A stretch of DNA of 34,151 bases from a filamentous cyanobacterium ESFC-1 (GTDB lineage Bacteria; Cyanobacteriota; Cyanobacteriia; Cyanobacteriales; Spirulinaceae): the NCBI GenBank assembly GCA_000380225.1, contig KB904821.1:5397661-5431811 (forward strand), given 5' to 3'. This document shows positions 1 through 7,855 of this stretch, in pieces. Below the pieces are notes generated by a model. The model was not told the origin of the DNA. It searched no databases and worked only from the letters and a program-made list of their open reading frames with translations. The position numbers and the translations under genes were made by a program. Position 1 is the stretch's first letter, and the number at the start of each line of letters is the position of its first letter.

Positions 1-2
1 AC

Positions 3-1286
3 CCCCAGTTACCGCCATTGTATTTTATTCTGGCGCGGTGGGGGGCGCAGCTTGGGGGCGATACGGTGACTGCAACGCGGTTTGTAGCGGTAATTCTCGC
101 TCTTTTGGCGTTTCCTTGCTTATTTTGGCTGTGTTGGCAGCTTTTTGAGAATCAATGGGTCGGCTGGGTGGCCATGGCTTTGGTCGCGGTGTCTCCCTTT
201 CACCTCATTTTCGCCAATGAAGCCCGGCCTTATAGTTTATGGACGCTGACGATATTTTTGTCGAGTGGGATGCTTTTACGGGCGTTAAAAGTGCCGTCTA
301 GGATAAATTGGGGATTGTATGGGGTAACGGTGGCGTTGGGGTTGTATTCCTTTTTGTTTAATGTCCTGGTTGTAGCCAGTCACGGGCTTTATGTGTTGGG
401 TCACCAGGGATGGCGTTGGACAAAGCAAACTACGGCATTTTGTATTGCCACGATAATCGGTATTGTAGCGTTTTTGCCCTGGGCAATCGCGGTCACGGCA
501 AATTTGACCCAAGCGACAGACCAGACGGGTTGGACAAGCGTTTCGATGCCGTTGGGACGACTTTTAAACCAATGGTTGAATAACCTTAATGTGGTGTTTT
601 TGGATGGCTTGGATATTCGCTTCACTCCGATTGAATTAATCCTGCGTTACGGGGTTTTAGCACTATCCATTTATGCCCTGTATTATCTCATTCGCACTAC
701 CGAAACGCGGGTTTGGCTATTTGTAATTAGTTTAATCGGCGTGATGGGGTTAACCCTAATCTTACCCGATTTTATCATAGGCGGACGGCGGTCGGCGGTG
801 ACTCGTTATGCCACTCCTTGTTATCTCGGAATTGAGTTGGCTGTGGCTTATTTATTGACCACCAAAATGTTTTCAATTCACACTCAACCCCTGTGGCGCA
901 AGGTTTGGCAAGGGTTTACCATTGTACTGATTATGATGGGTTTGTTTTCCCAATTCAAGGTGGCGCGATCGGTGTTTTGGTGGAATAAAGGCCCCAGTAA
1001 TCGCTTTCCCCAAATGGCAGAAATGATTGCAGAATCTGATAATCCGTTGGTGGTGACAGACGGAGGATTAAATAAAATGTTGGCGTTTAGTCATAGTTTG
1101 GATGAAGATGTGGCGCTGTATCTGTTGCGGGAAGAAACCCCCGAATTTACTCAAACAGATTCTACTCTTTTCTTTTTTAATTCCTCTGAAGGCATTATAG
1201 AAGATTTAACGCGATCGCCCAACTATACCTTAGATAATATTCAACCTGTAGGCGAGATTCAATTGTACAAACTTACGGTAGATTAA
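3..1286 (+). CDS. GT39-like polytopic membrane glycosyltransferase (5' partial)
   Basis: This is a predicted inner-membrane sugar transferase of the GT39/ArnT/PMT type, which uses lipid-linked sugar donors. The open frame runs in from the window edge, and the first visible residues (PQLPPLYFILARWGA) match the conserved 'hPPLYy.l...w' segment found a few dozen residues inside such proteins. The true start and the usual catalytic Asp of the first loop therefore lie upstream; the TTG at 18 is not a credible start. About ten hydrophobic segments follow to roughly residue 310, then a soluble, probably periplasmic tail of about 110 residues. The stop is 4 bp before the asparagine-synthase-like gene, so they are probably co-transcribed. 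The acceptor is unknown; the neighbours point to exopolysaccharide or LPS. Confidence 0.7.
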   Translation, partial: PQLPPLYFILARWGAQLGGDTVTATRFVAVILALLAFPCLFWLCWQLFENQWVGWVAMALVAVSPFHLIFANEARPYSLWTLTIFLSSGMLLRALKVPSRINWGLYGVTVALGLYSFLFNVLVVASHGLYVLGHQGWRWTKQTTAFCIATIIGIVAFLPWAIAVTANLTQATDQTGWTSVSMPLGRLLNQWLNNLNVVFLDGLDIRFTPIELILRYGVLALSIYALYYLIRTTETRVWLFVISLIGVMGLTLILPDFIIGGRRSAVTRYATPCYLGIELAVAYLLTTKMFSIHTQPLWRKVWQGFTIVLIMMGLFSQFKVARSVFWWNKGPSNRFPQMAEMIAESDNPLVVTDGGLNKMLAFSHSLDEDVALYLLREETPEFTQTDSTLFFFNSSEGIIEDLTRSPNYTLDNIQPVGEIQLYKLTVD

Positions 1287-1290
1287 AATT

Positions 1291-3123
1291 ATGCCAGGTC
1301 TTGTAGGTTTTACCCTTTCAGATCAATTACGAGATAACGCCAAGTCAACTTTAGTAGAAATGCGAGAGTTGACCATTCACCGCGATTTCTATCAAGTGGA
1401 TGATTGCTTCGTAGACGAGAAACTTGCCGGGACGCGAGTCTATACATCTATCTTACAACCCGCCGCGCAACCTTATCATCACAATAATATTTATGTGTGG
1501 CTAGATGGGGAATTTTACGACCGAGACAAGTTAATTTCGCAAGTGGATTATGAAGTTAAAACTGACCCAGAAATCCTCTTAGCCTTTTATCAAAAAGACC
1601 CCAGCTTCAAAATACTCAGTCAAATCGACGGCATTTTTGCAGCCGTGATTTACGATGCTTCCCAACAAAAAGTTTACCTCATTTCCGACCGTCGCGGCTT
1701 GCGGTATTTATACTGGACGCAAACCCAAGATAGTTTGGTGTGGTGTTCTGAGTTAAAATCTTTATTGGGCTTACCTGGCTATCAAGTTAAGATTGATAAA
1801 GCGGCAGTAGAAGACTTTTTAGGATTGCGCTATAAAATAGGCGATCGCAGTTGGTTTGCTGGCGTAGAACTTCTCCCGGCTGCTACAATTCTAACCTGGG
1901 ATATTGCTACTCAAACCCTCGACAAACGCCGTTACTGGTGGTGGACAGAGATTCCAACGCTACAGCCACCTTACAACGAAAAAGAACTTGTAGACGAAAT
2001 CGGAAAACGCTTTATAACAGCCGTTGAAAAACGCAGTCATCCCCTCGAAAGAGTCGGACTGAGTTTAAGCGGAGGATTGGATTCTAGAGCTATTCTAGCC
2101 GCAATGCCCGAACAAGGCCAAACCATTCACGCCGTCGGTTTAGGACAGCCCGATTGTGATGATATTATCCTCGCGCAACAGGTCGCTAAAATCAAGGGGG
2201 CGGTTTTTCATCCCCTGGAAATGAATGCAGCCAATTGGTTAGATTCTCTAACCAGTTATCTCTGGGAAACCGATGCCTATTGCAGCATTATTCACGCTCA
2301 AATTGTCCCTGCCCTCCAGTTTATCAAACAACACAACTTATATGATTTTAAACTTAATGGTGTTCCAGGTGGCGCACATTTAGGGGGAACCCATTTATTT
2401 GAATTAGACCGCTTAGATTATTTTATCGAAACTCGCTTGGGCTTGAAAAATTTTGCTTATTCAGAAAACCACAACCAAGCCGTCTTACAACGCTTTAAAG
2501 ACTATTTCAAAACCTTGGGAGAGTCCACCTATATCCTCATTATGGACAATCGCGTGCGGTCTTTTACCCTCAAAGATGCCCAACTCAGTTTAATCGATGG
2601 AATTCAAACCCGCTTTCCCTTTATCGATAACGAATTAGACGAATTGCTGTATAGTATCCCCCCTCAAATTTTGCGGGAAAATCAACTATATGAAAAGATG
2701 TTGCTACAACAATTCCCCCAATATTATAAAACCATTCCTTGGCAAAGTACCGGAGTTCCGATTGGGCCGCCGAGTTTATCCCGACGCATTCAACAAACCC
2801 AAATTAAAGCCCAGAAAAAGTTAGCCAGGGGTTTAAACAAAGTTGGGTTTAGTTTTGATGTCGCAGCTATGGGTAAACCTCGTCCCGTCAGCGATTTTAC
2901 CGATTATGCGGATTGGTTGCGTCAAAGCCCCGGACGAGAGTTTTATGAATCAGTTTTATTTGCACCCAATGTCTTGTATGCTGAATATGTTTCCCCAGAT
3001 AAAGTGAAACAAGTGTGGGAAAATCATCAAACGCAAAAACAAAATCAAGCGGATAAAATCAGTTTGATTCTAACGCTAGAACTTTGGCTACAACAGGTTT
3101 TTAACGGGAAGTATCGACGATGA
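1291..3123 (+). CDS. Asparagine-synthase-like amidotransferase lacking the glutaminase Cys
   Basis: The 610 residues have the AsnB layout: an N-terminal Ntn glutaminase-like domain (about 1-190) and a C-terminal ATP-pyrophosphatase synthetase domain (about 215-600). The PP-loop SGGLDS is intact at about 260-265. The N-terminus reads MPGLVGF where active enzymes have MCGI, so the nucleophilic Cys2 is Pro, and the NGE substrate motif is DGE. Glutamine hydrolysis is therefore unlikely; the synthetase half could use ammonia or be repurposed. Members of this family in polysaccharide clusters are thought to amidate sugar acids, and the flanking glycosyltransferases fit that idea, but the substrate is inference. 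The ATG start follows the previous stop by 4 bp, and the end overlaps the next gene by 4 bp (ATGA). Confidence 0.85.
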   Translation: MPGLVGFTLSDQLRDNAKSTLVEMRELTIHRDFYQVDDCFVDEKLAGTRVYTSILQPAAQPYHHNNIYVWLDGEFYDRDKLISQVDYEVKTDPEILLAFYQKDPSFKILSQIDGIFAAVIYDASQQKVYLISDRRGLRYLYWTQTQDSLVWCSELKSLLGLPGYQVKIDKAAVEDFLGLRYKIGDRSWFAGVELLPAATILTWDIATQTLDKRRYWWWTEIPTLQPPYNEKELVDEIGKRFITAVEKRSHPLERVGLSLSGGLDSRAILAAMPEQGQTIHAVGLGQPDCDDIILAQQVAKIKGAVFHPLEMNAANWLDSLTSYLWETDAYCSIIHAQIVPALQFIKQHNLYDFKLNGVPGGAHLGGTHLFELDRLDYFIETRLGLKNFAYSENHNQAVLQRFKDYFKTLGESTYILIMDNRVRSFTLKDAQLSLIDGIQTRFPFIDNELDELLYSIPPQILRENQLYEKMLLQQFPQYYKTIPWQSTGVPIGPPSLSRRIQQTQIKAQKKLARGLNKVGFSFDVAAMGKPRPVSDFTDYADWLRQSPGREFYESVLFAPNVLYAEYVSPDKVKQVWENHQTQKQNQADKISLILTLELWLQQVFNGKYRR

Positions 3124-4277
3124 AAGTTGCTGTTTTTGCACCAGATTTGTCTGGGGGTGGGGGAACCAGAGTTTATTTGATTGCGAAAGTTTTACAAAAG
3201 CTGGATTTAGAGGTTACGGTTTACGGCTTTCTCTTCGGTGAAAAAATCTATCCCGTCCCTCCTGAAGATTTAACCGTAAAGTGGGTCAAGGGCTGCAATT
3301 ATCCCCAGATGTTGTCCTCGATTCGGCAACTTTTAAGCCAAGTGGATGCCGATATTTTATATGGAATTAAACCCCGTCCTACAAGTTTCGGAATGGGATT
3401 GTTAAAACGCTTCGGGACGCGCAAACCTTTATTCCTTGATATTGATGATTGGGAAATGAGTTGGTTTGGGGGAGAAAAATGGCAATATCGTCCGACTCCC
3501 AAGCAATTGGCCCGAGATATTCTCAAACCCAATGGGTCTTTAAGAAATCCCGAAAACCCTTTATATTTACAGTGGATTGAAAAGTTAACGGGAAAAGCGG
3601 ATTTAATCACGGCTGATACGCGGTTTTTGCAGCAAAGATACGGGGGAATTTATCTTCCCAATGGTAAAGATACCGATTTATTTAACCCCGATTTATACAA
3701 CCCCGAAACCAGCCGTCAGCAGTATAATTTAAGCGATTATCGGGTGTTAATGTTTCCAGGGACAGCCCGACCTCATAAGGGCTTAGAGGATGTCTTGTTG
3801 GCTTTAGATGAGTTGAATGAGGCGGATTTGCGGTTAGTCTTGGTGGGAGGCCGCGAAATTGGGGATGGTTATGTCGAATCGTTGCTACAGCGCTGGCCGC
3901 AATGGATTATTAAATTACCCGCAGTTCCCCTTGACAAAATGCCCAAAGTAGTATCTGCCGCCCACCTTGTTGTCGTACCTCAACGGCAAAATGTCACCGC
4001 AGGCGCTCAATTTCCGATTAAACTAACAGATGGGATGGCCATGGCCAAACCGATTATCTCAACGACTGTGGGGGATATCCCTCATGTTTTAGGGGATGCG
4101 GGCATCATTGTCAATCCTGATTCTCCGGGGGAAATTGCCGCTAAAATTCGCTGGATTTTTGAGCATTGGGACAATGCGGAGTCTTTGGGAAGGACTGCGA
4201 GACAACGCTGTGTTGAAGATTATAGTACTGCTAAAATGGCTACTATACTCAGGGATGCGATCGCGCGTTTATCTTAA
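3120..4277 (+). CDS. Glycosyltransferase family 4
   Basis: The 385-residue protein has the GT-B fold of family 4 retaining glycosyltransferases. The N-terminal half opens with a glycine-rich loop (DLSGGGGTRVYL) for the acceptor side. The C-terminal half has the typical MFPGTARPHKGLEDVL and LVLVGG strands and the nucleotide-sugar region FPIKLTDGMAMAKPII, where the usual second Glu of the EX7E motif appears as Asp. There is no membrane segment, so it is cytosolic or peripheral. The ATG overlaps the preceding stop codon as ATGA, indicating translational coupling. It probably extends an envelope polysaccharide; donor and acceptor cannot be read from sequence. Confidence 0.87.
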   Translation: MKVAVFAPDLSGGGGTRVYLIAKVLQKLDLEVTVYGFLFGEKIYPVPPEDLTVKWVKGCNYPQMLSSIRQLLSQVDADILYGIKPRPTSFGMGLLKRFGTRKPLFLDIDDWEMSWFGGEKWQYRPTPKQLARDILKPNGSLRNPENPLYLQWIEKLTGKADLITADTRFLQQRYGGIYLPNGKDTDLFNPDLYNPETSRQQYNLSDYRVLMFPGTARPHKGLEDVLLALDELNEADLRLVLVGGREIGDGYVESLLQRWPQWIIKLPAVPLDKMPKVVSAAHLVVVPQRQNVTAGAQFPIKLTDGMAMAKPIISTTVGDIPHVLGDAGIIVNPDSPGEIAAKIRWIFEHWDNAESLGRTARQRCVEDYSTAKMATILRDAIARLS

Positions 4278-4295
4278 TTTTTATTGAACTCAAAA

Positions 4296-6365
4296 ATGGC
4301 TCAACAAACTTCTGCCAATCAAATGCTCTTAAAGTTTCTCGTCCAGTATCCCTGGTTGGTGACTTTAACGGTTATTTTAGGGTTTTCGGGAGCGCTTTTT
4401 AACGGCGTAAGTACCGCTTTAATTGTTCCCTTGGTTTTAGCTTTTTTGGGTCAAGATACCCTACAAAAGTTTGAAAATGCACCGCCAATTCTCAATCAAG
4501 TTTTAGGCTTTTTTGATAGCTTTCCCGAAAATTGGCGCTTACTGGCCATGTTGGGGGCTGTTTTGCTGGCAATTATTTTTAAAAACTTGGCTAATTATGC
4601 AGGAACTTTAGTCGGAAGTTACCTCTCGCGATCGCTCGTCAATGGTATTCGTTTAGATGGTTTGCGGCTACTACTCGATGTCGATTTAGATTACTATTCC
4701 AAACATAAAATCGGCGAAATTATCAACTGGGTCAACCAAGAAGTTGCTCGTACTGCCGGGGCAATTGGCATTATGATTGGGATGCTATCGAGTGTCCTCA
4801 CCATCTTAGTATTTACTTGGTTACTCTTATCCCTTTCTTGGCAGTTAACCCTCGTTTCAACCTTTATTTTAGCCTTGGTCGCTTTAGCCAATCAATACTT
4901 TATTCGTCGGGCTAAATCCTTTGGTCGCATTCTCTCGAAAAAGTCCAGCGCTTATTCTAATAAATTCCTCGAAATCTTAACCGGAATCCGTTTAATTAAA
5001 ACTGTCAATCGCGAAAACGAAGAATACCTCCGCATCCAAAACTTTATTAAAGAACGAGAAAAAGCCCAACTCCAATCTCAAGCCAATTATGCCGCGATCT
5101 CACCCGTGAATGAAGTTCTCGGAATTCTCACTATCTTAGCCATTGTCGTAGTCGGTCGCTATCTCTTTGTAGACCAAATTGAAGCGCTTTCGGCGATTAT
5201 GCTGACCTATTTGGTGATTTTATTCCGCTTGCTGCCCTTTGTGAGCAAACTCAACGGCGATCGCAGTAAATTTGCCAATGCTGCCCCTAGTGCCGAAATT
5301 GTCGCTGACTTTCTCAATCGCGATCGCAAGCCCATTATGGCCAACGGTAACAAAGCTTATCAACCCCTGCAAACCGACATTCGCTTTGAAAACCTCAGCT
5401 TCGCTTATCCGGGGCAGGAAGACCAGGTTTTAAAAGAAATTGACTTGACCCTACCCAAAGGTAAAACAATCGCCTTGGTGGGGTCTTCTGGGGCGGGAAA
5501 ATCTACATTAGCCGACCTCCTCCCCCGCTTTTATGACCCCACAAGCGGACGCATTCTGTTCGACGGCACAGATTTACGGGATTACGATATGGGGTCGGTA
5601 CGTCAGTCGATGGGAATTGTCAGCCAAGACACCTTTTTATTCAACAATACCGCCCGTTATAACATCGCTTACGGGGTTGAAAATGCCACCGATGAGGACA
5701 TTTTTGACGCAGCCAAACGGGCCAACGCCTACGACTTTATCCTACAACTGCCCAAAGGCTTTGAAACCGATATTGGCGATCGCGGGGTAATGCTTTCAGG
5801 AGGTCAACGGCAACGTCTCGCGATCGCCCGCGCTCTGCTACGAAATCCTGATATCTTAATATTAGATGAAGCCACCAGCGCCCTCGACACCGTTTCCGAG
5901 CGTTTAGTCCAAGAAGCCATTGACGAACTCTGTCGCGATCGCACCACCCTAGTTATTGCTCACCGTCTTTCAACTGTCCAGAAAGCCCATCAAATTGTCG
6001 TTCTCGAAAAAGGACGCATTATGGAAATTGGCAACCATTACGAACTCTTAGAAAAGGGCGGATTATATGCCAAACTCTACGATATGCAGTTCTCCGATCG
6101 CCCCAAACCCGAAGTAGAAGCTCAACCTATTAAGCTCAACCAAGAACTCAAAGCCAAACTCGAAGAACGCAACCGTTTGTCCTACGAAACTCGCACCTTA
6201 TTAAACTCAATTTTGGGGTCTTTGCAACTGCTTACCGATGAAATTGTAGACACCCCCGAAGAACAACAAGAACTGATCGAAGAATCTTATGATTCGGCTT
6301 TGAAACTATTACAAACCATTTCTGCTTATGAAGAAAGTGCAGCAAACGTCACCATCAAATCGTAA
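4296..6365 (+). CDS. MsbA-type ABC exporter with degenerate HisKA-like C-terminal domain
   Basis: This half-transporter fuses six membrane helices (about 15-310) to an ATPase domain (about 350-590) with Walker A GSSGAGKST near 395, signature LSGGQRQR near 499 and Walker B ILILDEATSALD. It probably flips a lipid or lipid-linked glycan made by the neighbouring glycosyltransferases. A 90-residue tail beyond the usual family end reads SYETRTLLNSILGSLQLL followed by DTPEEQQELIEES, which resembles a histidine-kinase dimerisation domain (SHELRTPLN...LL...PEEQQ) with His replaced by Tyr at about 630. No kinase ATPase domain follows. I chose the ATG at 4296 over the TTG at 4284 because it gives a normal MAQQ start; neither has a clear ribosome site. 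Confidence 0.9.
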   Translation: MAQQTSANQMLLKFLVQYPWLVTLTVILGFSGALFNGVSTALIVPLVLAFLGQDTLQKFENAPPILNQVLGFFDSFPENWRLLAMLGAVLLAIIFKNLANYAGTLVGSYLSRSLVNGIRLDGLRLLLDVDLDYYSKHKIGEIINWVNQEVARTAGAIGIMIGMLSSVLTILVFTWLLLSLSWQLTLVSTFILALVALANQYFIRRAKSFGRILSKKSSAYSNKFLEILTGIRLIKTVNRENEEYLRIQNFIKEREKAQLQSQANYAAISPVNEVLGILTILAIVVVGRYLFVDQIEALSAIMLTYLVILFRLLPFVSKLNGDRSKFANAAPSAEIVADFLNRDRKPIMANGNKAYQPLQTDIRFENLSFAYPGQEDQVLKEIDLTLPKGKTIALVGSSGAGKSTLADLLPRFYDPTSGRILFDGTDLRDYDMGSVRQSMGIVSQDTFLFNNTARYNIAYGVENATDEDIFDAAKRANAYDFILQLPKGFETDIGDRGVMLSGGQRQRLAIARALLRNPDILILDEATSALDTVSERLVQEAIDELCRDRTTLVIAHRLSTVQKAHQIVVLEKGRIMEIGNHYELLEKGGLYAKLYDMQFSDRPKPEVEAQPIKLNQELKAKLEERNRLSYETRTLLNSILGSLQLLTDEIVDTPEEQQELIEESYDSALKLLQTISAYEESAANVTIKS

Positions 6366-6449
6366 TGAGTAGTTAAGGGGAATGTTTGTGCGATAATGGA
6401 CTGAATTTTTGTGATTAGTTATTCAACAAAATGGATAATTAATAAAAGC

Positions 6450-7301
6450 TTACCCTTTGCCAAACAGCTTTTGATAATAAGCATCTTGGCGTTTCTGCTT
6501 TCTTAATCGCCACAAACGGGGATATAAAATCATAAACTTCTTCAGCTTTGCCCAAATCTTCTGCGGTAGAGAACGGCGGGGATATTCAATTTGATAATGC
6601 TGTTCAAAATACTGTTGTTTATCCTGACGTTGGGATTGCTCGTTTTTGATTCTAACTTTTTCGATATTATCTTTAAAAAAGGGAAACCAATCGGTGCGAT
6701 CGTAACCAAAATTCAATCCCACCTCAGCCGCCGCCAAGCCCATCGCATAGCCTTCCCCGTAATAAATGCCTTGAGTTTCAAAAAAGTAAGAAATTGTCTG
6801 CCAAAGCTCAAAAAACTGCTTTTCCTTGCCCTCTTGACGAGTCATCGCAAACATAAATTCATGCAACCATTGGACATTATTTACATCCAAATTCAAATGT
6901 TGCACCGCTTTTTGTATCACCTCAACTTCGTAGGGTTTACGAATATCTTGTAGTTGTTTTCCCAAAGAACAACCTGCCCTAGCCGTAATTCCGGGTGGCC
7001 AAGTTAAATCCGTTGCAACCGGGCCGATAATTCGCACATCCGCATCCAATAAAACACAAGTTTCAAACTGAGAAAGAGCCTTCTCTAAAACAAAGCGTTT
7101 GTCGTGATAGCCCTTAACACTTTGAAGCTGGTGAAAAACCGCTAAAACTTGAGGAAAGTTCTCAAAATCTGCGGGGCGATCGGTTAAAACAATTAACCTT
7201 TGTGTTGGTGCATAATTTTGAATATCTTGGGCTAACAATTTAGCGTGTTGGCGGTAGCGATCGCCCACGGCCAAAGTCCCAAAACAAAACCCATCAGCCA
7301 T
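6450..7301 (-). CDS. GT8-like GT-A glycosyltransferase
   Basis: The 283-residue protein looks like a nucleotide-sugar-dependent GT-A transferase. An N-terminal strand (FCFGTLAVGDRYRQHA) resembles the nucleotide-binding start of GT8 proteins, and LLDADVR at about 84-90 supplies the DxD metal/sugar-nucleotide motif. The last 50 residues are rich in Lys, Arg and Tyr and may lie against the membrane. A longer frame begins with TTG at 7313, but the ATG at 7301 has a GAGGG Shine-Dalgarno core at correct spacing, so I use it. It converges on the ABC exporter gene with an 84-bp spacer holding no obvious hairpin. The envelope-sugar role is inferred from neighbours. Confidence 0.68.
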   Translation of the reverse strand: MADGFCFGTLAVGDRYRQHAKLLAQDIQNYAPTQRLIVLTDRPADFENFPQVLAVFHQLQSVKGYHDKRFVLEKALSQFETCVLLDADVRIIGPVATDLTWPPGITARAGCSLGKQLQDIRKPYEVEVIQKAVQHLNLDVNNVQWLHEFMFAMTRQEGKEKQFFELWQTISYFFETQGIYYGEGYAMGLAAAEVGLNFGYDRTDWFPFFKDNIEKVRIKNEQSQRQDKQQYFEQHYQIEYPRRSLPQKIWAKLKKFMILYPRLWRLRKQKRQDAYYQKLFGKG

Positions 7302-7342
7302 AGCAACCCTCAATACAATTCAATCTTTCTATTGTATCCATT

Positions 7343-7378
7343 AAAAAATCCCGATCGCGAAAGCAAAATCGGGATTTT
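7343..7378 (-). terminator. Rho-independent terminator of the DRK-repeat gene
   Basis: A perfect 11-bp inverted repeat (arms 7345-7355 and 7368-7378, containing ATCCCGAT/ATCGGGAT) is followed on the minus strand by a run of six T. It lies 7 bp beyond the stop of the 88-residue gene and before the start of the GT8-like gene, so it should separate their transcripts. Confidence 0.85.
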
Positions 7379-7384
7379 GGGGGT

Positions 7385-7651
7385 TTAACCTTGGCTTAAA
7401 CGTAAATGATCCATAATCTTACGTTTGCGATCGCCCTGACTCATAGAGTATTTTTTCGTATCCCCCCCACTACGGGCTAAATGATCCATAATATTCGCTT
7501 TGCGATCGCTCATTTGAGGAGTGGGAGTGGGAGTAATTGACGCACTCGGCGTGGTCGGTTGGGCGGCTTTTTTGGGAGAGATGTAGTCCATACTACCGGA
7601 GCTTTGCGACAAATGCTCCATAATGCGCTTTTTGCGATCGTTGGTCGCCAT
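7385..7651 (-). CDS. Small disordered protein with three DRKxxIM[ED]HL repeats
   Basis: I do not recognise this 88-residue protein as a named family. It contains three copies of one short motif: DRKKRIMEHLSQS (about 5-17), DRKANIMDHLARS (about 49-61) and DRKRKIMDHLRLS (about 74-86). The linkers are Pro/Thr/Ser-rich and look disordered, and the last copy ends the protein. The invariant D-R-K-x-x-I-M-[ED]-H-L-x-x-S pattern suggests a short amphipathic helix that docks on a partner, so the protein may be a multivalent linker. There is no signal peptide or membrane segment. The ATG has an AGGA ribosome site about 8 bp upstream. It is divergent from the urate operon and ends at its own terminator. 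Confidence 0.8.
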   Translation of the reverse strand: MATNDRKKRIMEHLSQSSGSMDYISPKKAAQPTTPSASITPTPTPQMSDRKANIMDHLARSGGDTKKYSMSQGDRKRKIMDHLRLSQG

Positions 7652-7721
7652 AATTGTCCTGAGAAATGATAACTTTTCTTAAGTTTTGTAACACCATTCT
7701 ATTGTGACCGATCTGCCTAAA

Positions 7722-7748
7722 AAATCAAGGGCGATCGCCCCTCGATTT
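7722..7748. other. Extended HIP1 palindrome between divergent genes
   Basis: GGGCGATCGCCC at 7729-7740 is a perfect 12-bp palindrome built on the HIP1 octamer. It is flanked by AAATC (7722-7726) and GATTT (7744-7748), which can also pair. It lies just upstream of the NtcA-like box in the divergent promoter region. HIP1 sites are so frequent here that a regulatory role is not implied. Confidence 0.45.
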
Positions 7749-7755
7749 GAAAAAA

Positions 7756-7797
7756 TGTGACTCGTGATACAACTTCTTCCCCCTCGATCCGTATACT
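7756..7797 (+). promoter_or_regulatory. NtcA-type nitrogen-control promoter of the urate operon
   Basis: GTG-N8-TAC at 7757-7770, extended to the dyad TGT-N10-ACA at 7756-7771, is followed after 21 nt by TATACT at 7792-7797. This matches the published layout of NtcA-activated promoters (GTA-N8-TAC, 20-24 nt, TAN3T), with one mismatch in the first half-site. There is no good -35 box, as expected for an NtcA-dependent promoter. The implied start near 7804 places the site centre about 40-41 bp upstream and gives a 50-nt leader to the permease ATG. Confidence 0.6.
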
Positions 7798-7855
7798 GTA
7801 TGCAGAAAATAAAATTGCTCAATATTATTCCTCAAACTGATTGCCAAAACCCACT

